Of a stretch of DNA of 64,000 bases, positions 46,210-58,740 are shown piece after piece. Position 1 is the stretch's first letter, and each line of letters starts with the position of its first letter. Below the pieces are notes generated by a model, which saw only the letters and a program-made list of their open reading frames with translations, made no database searches and was not told the DNA's origin. The translations under genes were made by a program, and so were the position numbers. This stretch comes from Heliocidaris erythrogramma (lineage: Eukaryota > Echinodermata > Echinoidea > Camarodonta > Echinometridae): positions 17,739,725 to 17,803,724 of the forward strand of contig CM046866.1 in the NCBI GenBank assembly GCA_025617745.1. The letters are read 5' to 3'.

Positions 46210-47416
46210 TAAACGGTTACTATCATTACTACTTTCCTCTGATTCTGAGTCACTATTATGAACAGTGGTAAGAGTCTCTCGTACAACTTCAGTACTTGAA
46301 TCAGGATCAGGATCACCTACTGTCTCTAGTATGACGTTTCAAACAAAAAAAATGTAATTCGACTGTAGTGTTGCACTGCTGTCTATCAAGTCACAATTTT
46401 CGACTATCTCGTCGATTACCGCTAATGGTAAGGCACTAGCAATGTCTGTTCCCGAGTACATGGAACCATGAATATGATGGAGATTTTCCTCTCGTAAAGA
46501 GATAAGCTCAGCTCGAAGTGTATCACGCATTCCTGGTGTAACATTTCTACATTTCCGACCAATTGGATTTTCTTTTACATTAAAATTGAATGTCCCATAG
46601 TCTGGATTTGAACATGTGTCAGTATCTCTGCATGTACATTTCTTTGAACACACATCACAGCATAGGTGTGGTTTGTCTATTGGCCTTGGCTGCACACTAA
46701 ATGGCGCCATCAATTTTACCCTACGACACTCAACATCATTGTCTAAGTAGTCTTTCATGCCCTCACTCATCTTGTTTTTACGACATCCATGATATTTTAT
46801 AAGAACAGCAACACATGCTTCTCCTCCACGACCTCCACGTCCACTCTCCTGGACATAATCATCAATGTCTTCTGACGGTCCGAAATGAAATATTCTTGTC
46901 AGATTTTGACAATTGATGCCCATTCCAAATGCAATTGTGCAGAACAGAACCTTCACAACACCATTTGGATCATCAAAAGACTTCAGAATGTCATCTTTAA
47001 CTCCTTCATGCGTTGTTGAGTGATACATAGCGAAGTACTTAACTGGTTCAGATTCAAGATTTTCTTTAAAGAGACCATATAGCGAGCGGCATTGGCCATG
47101 GGTCCTGCAAAATATAATTGTTCTAGGTGTGTTGTCCTTTAGTTCCTTTAGTTCATCGATAATGAAGGAGAAGATTGCTGGGTCCTCTTTCGCAGATGTG
47201 TTGGCAACTGAATATCTGATGTTGGGGCGATCTGGAGATTCCGTAATTATTGCAGGGGATGTGAGCGAGAGACTTTCGATCAACCGAGACCTCAAGGCTA
47301 AGGAAGATGTTGCAGTGAGGCTGAGAGTTGGAACAGACCGGGGGATGAGAGAACGAAGTTCTGAGAGGCGGCCATAACACTGACGAAAGGCTTTCAGCTT
47401 GTGTGAATCCTGACCC
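46210..47416 (-). CDS. RecQ-like DNA helicase, large C-terminal exon
   Basis: Exon begins after TTCCTATTCAG at 47417. It reads GQDSHKLKAFRQCYGRLSEL, SVPTLSLTAT (motif III), PRTIIFCRTH (motif IV), KVLFCTIAFGMGINCQNLTR (motif V) and YVQESGRGGRGGEACVAVL (motif VI, arginine finger), then the zinc-binding-like CCDVCSKKCTC and a tail VIDEIVENCDLIDSS. TGA at 46339-46341 ends the frame, but the same frame continues with NVILETVGDPDPDSSTEVVR and an acidic DSESEESSNDSN stretch to 46210, so the stop may be a lesion or an extra exon follows. RecQ enzymes unwind DNA 3'-5'. The N-terminal motifs I-II lie upstream and were not found. The tail is repeated in remnants at 20.9, 30.5 and 45.2 kb, indicating a mobile or multicopy gene. 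Confidence 0.7.
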
Positions 47417-48570
47417 CTGAATAGGAAAATAGGAAGAAAATAGTTAATGCATGAATGACTAAAACATATATTTAAATTTTAAAATTTCTCTGGTCCTGTA
47501 TGTCACAGAGCACATTAACAATGATAGATAGAATTAAATTAGGAAAGCCACGAGAGTTACAGTATATTTTTTCTTACAAAGGGGCCCCCAATATACTGTA
47601 CATATCAACCTAAAAGATTTGGATATCCATATATTTTTTCATATTGCTTTTCTTTCAAAATTTTTTTTTTAATATTCTTGTGCATATGTTCTTATATGTG
47701 CATAAAGGAAATGAAAAATTAATCTTGAATATCAATATATTTTTTTTTACATGAAACTGAAAGAATAACAAAAATAAATATCCAACTCACATTGGTCACG
47801 TACATTTAGCATCATGTCGGTCTCGTGAGGTTACGTATTGTCTAAGAAAAGTGATTTTTAATATTAGTAATATAGTCAACCTCATGAACTAAATACACAT
47901 CAATTTTTAATAATTTTAATACTATTTCAGATTTGTCAGATATGCTTTCAATTCAACGGTAAAAGCGGCCGTTTAGAAAGTGCAGGCACTCTTTTCATTT
48001 TTTTTTCTCTACACGAGACAGTGATCTGGCATCAATGATAGTGTAAACTGCACAGTATCTATTTAAGGTGTCAAATTAATAATTCCTCTGACACATTACT
48101 CAGACTCGCCAATGGAGAATGCCAAATAAATGTGGCTATTATTATACGTTCCCCTTACCCAGGATCAAGCTAACACAATTCACAATTTCCAATGAATTGA
48201 CAAAGAAAAGAATCAATCACATCCTCTTATGAATGGAGGAAAAATATCTAATAGTGGTTTTAAATAAATTTTAATAAATTACTAGCGTAATACATTTTTG
48301 AGACAAAATTTCAGAATGATGTGTAGAGGTTCTGTGTACTTCATGGAGTTCTACAGGATGAAAGTCTGAACTTTCACACCTTCTCTTCAAATCATGCCTA
48401 TAAAACTTTCATCACCTATTAGTTTTCAAGCATGATTCAATATTTGTCACCTGAAGCCGGATGGACAAGGATGCACAACTAATATCATGCATCTTCCATA
48501 TAAGCCTCATCCCTCGGTAGCTGTTTAAATTTTATTACAATACATGAACAAATAGTCATTGCAAACTCAC

Positions 48571-48786
48571 CAATGAACTGCTCCAAGTCTGTATAACTAG
48601 TGTAATTTGGGTACTCCCTGCAACATTCCTGCCATGATTTCTTCTCGCCAAAAGCTGAAATTCATTACGCACTGCATGCAGCCCTTTTAGATGCTTTGAT
48701 GCTGTCTTCAGTTGGTCAAGCTCTATAAACTCACCATTCACAACCTTGGTTAAGAGTGAGTGTACCTCCTCGTCCTCTTTCAAGCC
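48571..48786 (-). CDS. Exon of unknown gene (possible RecQ-gene upstream exon)
   Basis: Minus strand: GLKEDEEVHSLLTKVVNGEF, LDQLKTASKHLKGLHAVRNE, then in another frame FGEKKSWQECCREYPNYTSY and TDLEQFIG to a GTGAGT donor at 48570. The frame change near 48655 is either a lesion or a mis-seen junction. Composition is strongly coding-like. Its position 1.1 kb upstream of the helicase exon on the same strand makes a shared gene plausible. Confidence 0.4.
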
Positions 48787-49668
48787 TTGAAGATTCATGA
48801 AAACACATGCACACATACAAAACCCATTAACTTCCTTTTTTCATTAAAAAGCATTTTCATTTCTTTACAGATGCCTAGATCTATCTATTCTTACTTTAAC
48901 CCTTACAGTACAGCCTTTATTATGTTTTTATTTCTCGTTTCTGAAATATTTTATTAATCAATCACATATTACAAATCAATGTAAAATATGACACATGTAT
49001 ACTGACTTAAACAAACTTACACATTTGTGATTGACAAATTATACATAAAAACGCACATATACAAAAGAAAATACAAATTACAGAAAGCGGCTTAACAAAA
49101 CTGATTCAAGCAAAGAACTACACAAGTGATGCATTCCTAAATGATTTCGTTCATTTGCAAATTTGTATTCATTTTCCTTAATTACTTTCATAACTGATTT
49201 TATGTCCTTTACAGTTGGAAGTTTACCTTTTCTCTTGAAATTAATTTCTCAAGCCCATGAAACCGAGTTCACAAAGACATTATCACTTATTGCTGCATCG
49301 TCATGTCCTCCAGGTGTGATTATATCAGGCAAACCAGTTCAAGGACTGGCAACATAAAAATGACCAAGCCCATGAAACCTATTTCACAAAGACATTATCT
49401 CTTATTGCTGCATTATCATCCACAACATAAAATTGTAATACAAGAAATATCATCCTATATTATTACACCTTGTTTGATTCTTTTGATGAACCAAATAATA
49501 ATTATAATACTAACAATTAATAAAAACCATCATGATCATCCTGATCACGGGACCTATGAATTCTTATTCAAGAATACTAATAAACAATACCACTAATCTA
49601 CTGAAAGTAATTTTAATAATATAAAAAATAAGTTAGCAAAAGCAATAATTTACATAACTGTTACAAAA

Positions 49669-52600
49669 TCAAGAGTGTAATACAGTTTGCTTCAGAGCTT
49701 TTCCATTCTTCTCTTCATACAGCTCAAACATTCTCTCCAGTTTAACATAACACCTTCGGCTGTACAAGGCAAGCTGGAACGTTGTCTCCAATTTCTTACG
49801 ATCCTATGTGAATTTACACACAAAAAAAACAACCTGTGAATAATGAGTACATTATAAGTCTTTGCAAGTTGAAAAAGAAACACAAAAGAAAAGGAGAAAA
49901 ATAAGATTTTTTTGTGCTGCATTTGACCATAACTTAAAAAATATCTTTATGTAATGAGCAACAGATCATGCTGCATTTTGAATTTTCAAAATTGGACATT
50001 ACAGACTCTTCATATACAATATAATGTAGGTATATATTAAAAAGAATATAATTGAACTGAATAATACATGGAGCAACATGTTTAGTTCTTCATATTTAAC
50101 CTAAAATGTAGAATAGCTTTATACTATGAACAATTTAGGTAGCATAAAAATTCCCTATATATGAATTATGCATTGTGCAGCGACAATTTGTGTACAGATT
50201 TCCTTCTGAAAACGTATAAAAACGAGAAATAAATATATATACAAACAGAATTTCATAACAACTGAAACACCACTAATATAGCAATATTCACCTTGGGATT
50301 TGTCGATAAGCATCCTAATGCAGCGCTGCCCTTTTCCTCCAGCAATCTTGTACTTTGGTACATGGTATAGGAGGCTCCTCTGCATCCAAAGCTAGGAGCC
50401 GTCTACAAACGGTTACCTTTGTTTGGAGGGTCGGTAGGTCATCAATCAGACCTTGTTCCTGTTGAAATAGTGCTCCTATATGTAGAGCCTCGGCCATTTC
50501 AAGATCTCCATGCACCCCTCACTCTGTATTTCCTCAAATGTGCAAACTTGCGAATGCAATGAAAAGTATAGAACAAAATGGGGACAAAAAATCACTTGAG
50601 AATTTTCCATCATGGATGCAATATTTAAATGGTTACATGTAAGTACTTAAGAGTCGCTTGATATATTCTAGGTCCTCGAATATTTGATAAAGTTTAGACT
50701 TAAGTAAGTTTGAAATAACACTTTGAGAAAGATGTGCATTGTGAAAATGAAAAGTACCGATAAGCACAATCTGTGCATGATAATGTACCTCATTAAGTGA
50801 AGAAACTCGACAAGATTTAACCCTTTGACAGCTAGAGTCAACTATACTATCAATCATACAATTAAATTCAACAATAGTAAGGTTTCTCCTTCACCCTTGT
50901 ACAACAGAAACTAAGACATAGCTAGTGTGTTTTAAAATACATGTTTGACATTAAGCAAACAAAAAAATGCATGCAAATCGTAAAGAAATAATTCTCTAAT
51001 GTACTTCATTTGCTATGTTTGTACATATTGATGTCACTGAAAGAAATGAATACAAGAATATTTTTAAAAATGAGTATATGCTTGCATGACACGAGCATGC
51101 TGTGCATGAATGAATTTTGAATTGTTGTTCAAGTTCAAAGTCTTAAAAAAAAAAATCATTAAAATTTAACCCCTGTCTTTGGAAGTATGAAAACGATCTT
51201 AAGTTTTCATCAATTTATGATATGTTTCAATCTATAAATATTTTTGTTCATATATTTTTGGTCAAATATGCATTTTCCTTCAACTGATATAAATTTATTG
51301 CTCAAAAATATCTTGTTCCCTTAAATGTCTCTGATTTAAATCAATTGTATCTATCCACACTTTTAATAAATTCATATAAAATCGCGGCAATGATACCTTC
51401 AACAATCCAAGCAAGTAATCGCAAGAATAATTATAAATTCTCCCGCCAGATGTTTTGTAGCATATTTGAAATATTGTTTCCATTTCATTGCATTATTCTT
51501 TTAGACTTTTAATCCACATGACCCTCTGTGCCTTTATAAACCATTGAAAATTCATCATTTTCAAGCCACCAAGGTGGTAATCTAATGGTAATACAACATA
51601 ATTATATAAATTTAGAAAAAATAAACTGCTTTAATACCGGTATTTTGCCCATTAATGTTAAATCTCTTTGCATCCACCAGTTCAACAATTTCTTTATAGT
51701 TTAACCTTTCCTTTACTTCCACATCTAAAGAAAAAATACACCGAGAATCTTCGCAAAATCTACTTTTTGACCAAAAGAAATATGATTTTCTTTGAGAGGA
51801 ACCTAATTATAACACCTTCGTCTTCTCGTTATTAACTCTAAGTCCTGATACTTTTCTGAAATTTTCTAAAATTTGTATGTATAGAAAAGAATAAATACCA
51901 TTGAAAAAATATTTGTCGACATGTGGTCAGACCTCCAAACCTGGAATTAAAAAAAACAACTATTCTTTAATCTCAAAAGTTGTACAGGTGTAGTTTACTG
52001 AAAAAAAATGTATTTTCAATAAACGCAGACTGATTTGCAGATCAATACATTTTATACTCGGCGATGCTGAAAAAGGACCATTAATTATACATCTGTTAAT
52101 ATCTCTCCTGGCTATTAAAAAGTGATTTACAGCAAATCAATTTTCCAAGGTGCCACTTAATGATTACGTACTCGTGTGGCAAAGTCCTGAGGGCTTTTGA
52201 AAGCCATATACTTTGATTCTGCTAATAAAATACATATACGGTTTTGAAGGGGACGTACAGACGGACGACCCGAAAACATAATGCCTCCAGCACCACCTAC
52301 GGTGGGCAGAGGCATAAAAACCCAAATTTATCGACTTCTAAATAGATGTCCCTGTGCACGTGCCTAATGAATGCAACTTTCTTGAATTTAGTAAAACGGT
52401 GTATAATACAAAAGTCTGTTAGAGCCACATGCATTATCTGGAGGCTCTTTAATATAAGGAGGTAATAAGGAGGTAATCAGTCTCTGTGCTGTAATCATCA
52501 ATCATCATGAATGTTTAGCCTTTGATTAAACCTTTTCCATTTCCAAATGGATAATAGTATTGCAATAAAAATCACCTTAGGATTTTCTCTTTCACGTGGA

Positions 52601-52691
52601 GTGCATCTCCTAAAACTTGCCAATTTTTCACCCAAGTCATTCTTCAATATCGCTTTTTCCTCTTTCATGGGGACTTGTTCCTGAGTGCAAT
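49669..52691 (-). CDS. Three exons of an unknown gene ending at 49669
   Basis: Exons: 52691-52576 (TQEQVPMKEEKAILKNDLGE, KLASFRRCTPRERENPK, donor GTGATT), about 50515-50292 (GDLEMAEALHIGALFQQEQG, LPTLQTKVTVCRRLLALDAE, then +1/-1 shift to STRLLEEKGSAALGCLSTNP) and terminal 49803-49669 (DRKKLETTFQLALYSRRCYV, KLERMFELYEEKNGKALKQT, stop TGA). The last two join in phase 0 only if the 50380 frameshift is accepted. Helix-rich, no domain recognised. Whether the first exon belongs to the same transcript is uncertain. Confidence 0.4.
52026..52200. repeat. Module D fragment, third copy
   Basis: 'actgatttgcagatcaatac' and 'attacgtactcgtgtggc' match 24813-24980 and 39258-39425. An isolated 175-bp piece 12 kb from the nearest full module. 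Confidence 0.7.
52268..52318. repeat. GCCTCC hairpin end, solo fragment
   Basis: 'gacccgaaaacataatgcct' then CCAGCACCACCTACGGTGGG and CAGAGGCATAAAA; reverse-orientation end of the 8441-9034 family. Confidence 0.6.
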
Positions 52692-53366
52692 CTGGAAGGC
52701 AAATGAGGATCCTGCTGAATGTGCTCATCTTCTCTGTAAAGAGGTGAATTTTGAAATAAAACATCACAAGGGGAAGAATGGACAATCCCGCAAAAGAATT
52801 ACTTTTGAACAAGAATCGTTCAGGTCCATAACAAGTAAAGTAAAAATGGATTTTCATGTTCATGCACTGAATGAACGTAGAAAGAGAAGCTCTTTTTACG
52901 TATTGACCTGTGACCTTAAAGCTCAAATTTAATTCAAATGATCAATTTTCAAGCATAGCCCCAGTGTAAAGCTGCCTTTAGTTATCCTCGGAACAAAAAA
53001 TCATTACAGATGGACGAACGAATGACTGTGAAAAGTCCTAAATAGCTTTAAATTTAACTTGAGTTGTTGACTAAAATCTGTTTTATTCTGTCTTGTAATT
53101 TCATTAAAGTAAACATTCCTTGAAATTAAATTGTAAAAAAAATGTATTTACGAGCTATTTTGGTCTTCAGCTATACTAGCTGAAACAATAGAAAGGTATA
53201 ATCATTTTTCCATGGTTTAAAACCAGAGCTATAGATATGATTAACAGCTTTTTTTTTTTTGTATGAATCGTGCAAAAGCAAACAATGGCTAATTCAAATG
53301 TCCCTGCCTAGGAGAATTCGAAATTAGGCTAATCAAATGGTTCGCTGCTGCTCAGAAAAAAACGGC

Positions 53367-53677
53367 TTAATCTAGCATATTTTTCAAGGCTTGAACTAAC
53401 CCATTAGGCATAGGAAGGGTTTCATCCCACTGAACGATACATTCTACCTGCTTTGGAAAAACAAAAATCCTCTGCATATACCCCTACCTCCCAAGAAGTA
53501 GCATACATGTAGCTGCCCTTAAAAAAATTCAAAAAAATATTTTTCTTTATGTAATTCTTTTCACTTTCCCAAGCCATGGCTCTCCCTTCACATAATGCTT
53601 TGTTTGAGGCTGTATGAGAATGTTGTCCCTAACTTTTAAAGCACTCGGGTCTTCTTTGATTGTATACTTCCCATCAT
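53367..53677 (-). pseudogene. Terminal exon of unknown protein, copy 1 (KGEPWLG type)
   Basis: After CTTCTTGCAG at 53678: DDGKYTIKEDPSALKVRDNI, LIQPQTKHYVKGEPWLGKVK, TAA; then in other frames GSYMYATSWEVGVYAE, and IFVFPKQVECIVQWDETLPM then NGLVQALKNMLD, TAA. The order of blocks equals that at 62302-62603, so the ancestor was one longer exon and this copy has a stop and frameshifts. The first part (KVRDNILIQPQ...KGEPWLG) resembles a small beta-barrel module; family unknown. Confidence 0.5.
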
Positions 53678-53699
53678 CTGCAAGAAGAAGCAAAGATAA

Positions 53700-56600
53700 G
53701 GATTAAGAAACAAAGAACAGCGGAGAAGACTGCAATAAATTCATATATTTGCAGTCAGTTTTCACATGCTTCACATGCTACATGAACATAACATGTGAAT
53801 GTTTGTTTATGGAGTGGAGTGGAATTCAGCATTTGCCAAGGTCAGATGAATACCAAAATTCTTTTTATTTTTAATCTTTGTCTGTTCTATATTAAATATA
53901 CTTATGAGCTTCTGGTGAAAGGGGTACTAACCAGATGTTTCCATATTTTGACAAAAGGTTTATTTGAATAAATAGAAAATTCAAACAAGCCTATAATGCT
54001 TGAAATTTTCATCAGACTTGGATGTAAAATAAAGTTATGAAATGTTAAAGTTTTGCTTAATTTCACAAAAAATGCACATCCTGGTCAGTATGCAAATGAG
54101 GGATATCACCCAATCAGTTTCTTTTGCATTTTTTTAATAAGAAATATTTCATTTTTCCTTTATGTTTAGCAAGTTTTGATTCCTCCATTAATATGGGGAA
54201 TTGCCATTGTTCCAACCAAATTTGATTCAATATTAGAGGTTCCTTTTTGTCAAATCTGCTTAATACAAAGTATCGCATTATTACCCCTGCTCTAGCCAAG
54301 CCGCCATGAGGACTAGGATGTTAATCAATATACCCATCAACATTTTATGTGATTGACCGTGAGTTCATAACTTTATACTTACCAAAATATCATTTATATG
54401 CACATTGAGTATATTTGCTGCAAACTAGTCCTGTAAATATCATCTTTTCACTGTTGCTAGTATGGAACCGTCCCTAGTAACCACTTTGACTTAGCTTTTC
54501 TTTGTTTTCTGTCGTTATTAGTTACTGCTTAAGTTTCAAAAGTGGGGTCATATCATTTCTGTTTCAGATACATATTTCCAACATATACAATCATAGGAAT
54601 TTAGAAGATTGAGACCACGGACCGCAAAAATGCAAGAAAACAGACCTTGGCCCTCAGTCTATATGTTCTTAATATGGCAGATTTAATTTGGTAGTTATAA
54701 ACAATATCAGAATCTGTTTGTCTAACTTGGTCATGAATGTACAAAGGCACTTTTATATCTTGTGAGTGAAAAAGTTATAGCAATCCAATTCAAAGGAACT
54801 GAATCATTACTAAAAAACTGGTGTTCTCCTTCATTCATCAGGATTTAATAAGAAGTTTACCCTGATATTAAGTTGGTTTAGATTATACATGAAGAAAAAT
54901 CAGAAGAAAGAGTGAGCTAAATGTGAGCAAATTTTGATTACAATTATTCCGTTGTGGTCTTGTCAATCAAGTAATTGACAATTCTGTTATTTCTGTCAAT
55001 TCTGTATCCCAACAGCACCACTTCCTATTCCAAAGTATAAAAAGGGGCAAAATGAAGCAAATAAACACAAATCAGATTTTATTAAGTCCTCTATAACTTT
55101 AACATAATTCATGTGCTCTATAATATAATCATTTAAAAATGTCATTTCAGACAACGTCTAATGGCAATAAATCTATTCCATAATCGGTAACATGGCAGTT
55201 TATGAAGTTTGAACAGAGGGAATAGGACGGGAGCTTGCAAGATAATTCACAGAATTGCCACTTTGTATTTTATATTTAATGCAAGTTCATTAAGTCATGT
55301 TAGTATAACTGAAAAGGGATGTGCTTTATTACAGAGTTATTTTTATAAGCAAATTATGTAGACCTTTATAAATTAAACCTTTAAAATTCAATGTATTTTT
55401 AAAAAACAAATCAAGTCATACAACTACAAATAGTTTTTCATTATTGTGATATTGACAAGTATTTTAGAGCATATGTCACAAGGGCATCATAGCACAATTA
55501 AGTCTATTCAGAATTAATATAATTCTATTGAAAATGGACACAAATTCCTTGTCATGTGCTATTTTTTTAATGTATGAATCAGTGATTTTTATTTGACTTT
55601 ATAGCAGTGATATCTAATTAAAATACAAATACTAAAAGTGAATAACAACAAACACACATGGGATAGAAGTAGAACAATTTAATGTAGATAATGATGTTTG
55701 TAAGTGGTCATCAACAAAGTATTACGTAAGGGCCGACACTATTTTTTTCATTCGAGTAAACATAAAAAACATTGTTACCTTTTATCATATTATATCACAT
55801 GAATTTGCTCCTTTCCCTAATTATCTTTCAGGTTATTTTAATGTTTTCAATATGATCTTCAAATGAAAGGAATCTATCATGTTGATTATAACATAATGCA
55901 TGCATAGAATGTGAGGGGGGGGGGGAGTAATTTTAGACAGTAAATCGTTTGTATACCATATGCGTTACAATATCCTAAAACTGAAACCATCGTAAGCCCA
56001 CATCACTGGTACAATTAATGTTTCCCAGCTCTTGCCATTCATGACATTGTCATTGTATCAGAGGAAGGCCAAGGGAGTTGTTGCACCCTGTTAAATAGTA
56101 CTGGTTAAACCCTTCTCTAATTGCATCGCATAATCTGTAATGAAAAAGACAATTTATTTGAATATTATACCTTTTTGTGAAATCTTCCATGAGATAAAAA
56201 AAATCATCACTTGTCTGTCAAATAATTGTCATTGACAAAAAAACTTTTGTTATATTTAGCTATCACCATTTTAATGCAATCATTATTCCATAAGGATTTG
56301 CAAGAAATATAATGCATGGATGACAGTATACTATAAGCCATGAACATTTCTTTCCAAAGTGGATTCTTTGTTTACCTGCCACTTTCCGAAAATAATTGTT
56401 TCCCAGATATAATTTTTAAGTCTACAGGTTCAGGTAAAAATAATTGTTAAAGAATGGGATATTGCGAGCCACTCACAAATCTCTTATTCCAGGAGACATT
56501 TGATATCTCCTTATGTAATCATGTCCCTTCCCTAATATAAATATGAGCAATTATATCTTTTAAAAGATTTGCACCTTCATTAAGGAGAGAAAAAATAAGG

Positions 56601-57150
56601 TAGTTTAATTTGGATACCAGCAATTATTTCACATTGACTCTTCCAAGAACAGTTAATTCATTTGACTCATCGTTTCTTTTACTTTTACTAATAAGAATCT
56701 ACATTTTCTGCAAAGTCATACAAAAGTGTATACCTAAATATCTGATATCATCAAATATCAAATTTAGGATTCTGTTCAAAAGTATATCTTGTTTTTATAT
56801 CTTCCAGTCCATATCGCATATGTTTTATGTATATTAACGTTTAAGCCCGACATTGTATTATATTCATCTAAAATGTTTAATGAACTGTTTGAATCCATTA
56901 TGATAAGCTCATTGTAATTAGAACATTATGTGCATACTGAATTATTTTAAGATATATACCAGGTAATCTCTAACCTGCAATGGAATCGGATTTCTAAACA
57001 TAAGTCCTTACATTTCGGCGCATAATAGAGAAATGTATGGTGAAAGAAGATCTACTTGACATCCTCACTCTACTAAAAAGCTTGGAGACATTTTGTCCAT
57101 TAAACAGTACACATGATTGAGCATTTTCATAGTATGCATTATAAAACATC
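53700..57150. other. AT-rich non-coding DNA
   Basis: No exon, RNA gene or terminal-repeat element was recognised. A poly-G run is at 55915-55925. Sequence around 53930-54310 looks like an old repeat, unproven. Confidence 0.45.
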
Positions 57151-57210
57151 ACAATAGAGAGACCAAAATTTTGAAAGTGTAATACGGCGTTGAAGAGACG
57201 TACTGAAGCT

Positions 57211-57230
57211 TTTCGTCTTCCACTCATCAG
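57211..57230 (-). ncRNA. Hammerhead-ribozyme-like core, Penelope type
   Basis: Minus strand reads CTGATGAGTGGAAGACGAAA: the conserved CUGAUGA, a minimal stem II (GU...AC with GGAAG loop) and GAAA. It is followed by AGCTTCAGTACGTC. This word is typical of the short hammerheads linked to Penelope-like retroelements. A convincing stem III was not shown. Confidence 0.45.
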
Positions 57231-57799
57231 AGCATACCGCAGGAATGAACGGAAAGCTAAAGGAACAAAGCGCCCTAAATATTAAACAGATTTTGATTGG
57301 CTGCTTGAACATGACGGGAAATTAGGCTTTCTGTTCTTCAATCTGTTTATTTTGTTGTATCCCCTGTGCCCGCAGTGGTCCTTGAATTGTCTCAGGGATA
57401 CCTCACCATGAAGAAATTTCATAGTTCGGTAAACACCGGTTACCTGTATTGTTGAAACCAAGAAGACAGTCATGTAATTTACAACTGACCAATTGTGTTC
57501 AGCTGTTCACAAATTTATACCATTACTATGATAAATGTACTTCAAATAATTTTATATAAAAGAACTGATTGCCATGCAGCCTTTTTCCAATGCTGGTTAA
57601 AACAGTGAAACCGTGCAAAAATCGGCATTCTATTTGTTAAAACCTATCCACAGTTTTGGTATGTATTAAAACAAAATGCATGAGATTCTTTTGATGTAGA
57701 TGATAAAGAGAATATTTTTTTCTCTTTCTCTCTGGTTACATACTATTAATTAGACGAGATGAAAAAAAGATTAAATATCTGTACATGAATTCCATTTCA

Positions 57800-57993
57800 C
57801 TGCAGCAGGGGCGTATCCAGGATTTCCCAATAGGGGGGGGGCGCCAGGAATTATTGATCGCCGTCATGGAGGAATTTTTGCTTCTGAAGGGCCGAGGTGC
57901 AAAATAGTGCTATACAGTGCTATATTTTTTTTTATGGCGGCCAATAGGGGGGCGCGCACCTGTTGCGCCCCCCTGGATACGCCACTGCTGCAG
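57800..57993. mobile_element. 182-bp MITE with CAGGGGCGTATCCAGG ends
   Basis: Element 57806-57987. Left CAGGGGCGTATCCAGGATTT, right CCTGGATACGCCACTG inverted. CTGCAG flanks both sides (57800-57805 and 57988-57993), a probable target duplication of at least 6 bp. G-run and C-run next to the ends recall the 620-801 element, which has the same length. Confidence 0.75.
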
Positions 57994-58257
57994 GAAAGTG
58001 AGCAAACTACAAATATTGTAAAGGCGTCGACCTAATTTATACAGAAGTTCTTAAACACATTTCCTCTTCACATTCATCAGAAAGTACAGAAGGGACATGT
58101 ATAGAAATATTGAGCATGTGTACCTTACAATACAATATGAGATTATCTTTCATTCCAATTTGTTTTTCTGCCACAAGACGTCATAAAAATTATATAAAAA
58201 ATGAATAATAAAAAATGAATATAAGAAAAAACACAAATATACAACAATAATACCTTT

Positions 58258-58740
58258 CAAAGCCTTTGAGTCTGAAAGCCATTCTGTGTATACAGATATA
58301 AGGTGTCTGTGTCTACTACAAGTTATTATTAATTTGGAGTACCTGTGCCTGGGAGTAGAAAAGCGAACCGAATCACTGTAACCCTTGGCCATCTCCTCCC
58401 GGGGAGAAACCAGGGGATTTCCCTGGTATAAACTGACTAGGATATCAAGGTGTACCACTATACACAGGGGTTTTCCTGTAGTCTTCTATGAATAGTGCAA
58501 TGGGTTCTTAACATGCAAAGGTGGGGACTCTCCTCTACACGGGGCCTCCATTTAACATTGTAGCTTCATGATTTAACATGGAGTGTTTTCCACTGTAACA
58601 TAGGCTTTGTCTACATGTATGAAACAGGGAAAGGGGTTCATTAACACATAACGGCTTCATTCATCCGCCAGGGGTGGATTCGAACCTATGATCTTTGGTT
58701 CTACAGATGATTCACCGAGTGAGTCAACTCACATAAAGTG
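58258..58740 (-). mobile_element. tRNA-derived SINE
   Basis: On the minus strand the head has an A-box-like GACTCACTCGGTGAATCATC and a B box GGTTCGAATCC (58690-58680) in tRNA-like spacing, preceded by AACCAAAGATCATA. The body that follows ('gttaagaacccattgcacta', 'cctgtgtatagtggtacacc') is non-coding and ends near 58258. It cannot form a complete acceptor stem, so it is a SINE and not a tRNA gene. Confidence 0.6.

Noticed and set aside
53930..54310. Possible old repeat or exon near 54.1-54.3 kb
   Set aside because: A 61-codon minus frame exists but has no borders or composition to support it, and no second copy is in the window.
58679..58740. tRNA gene on the minus strand
   Set aside because: Only A- and B-box-like parts and a T-arm-like GGTTCGAATCC are present; no closing acceptor stem, and a repeat body follows, so it is a SINE head.
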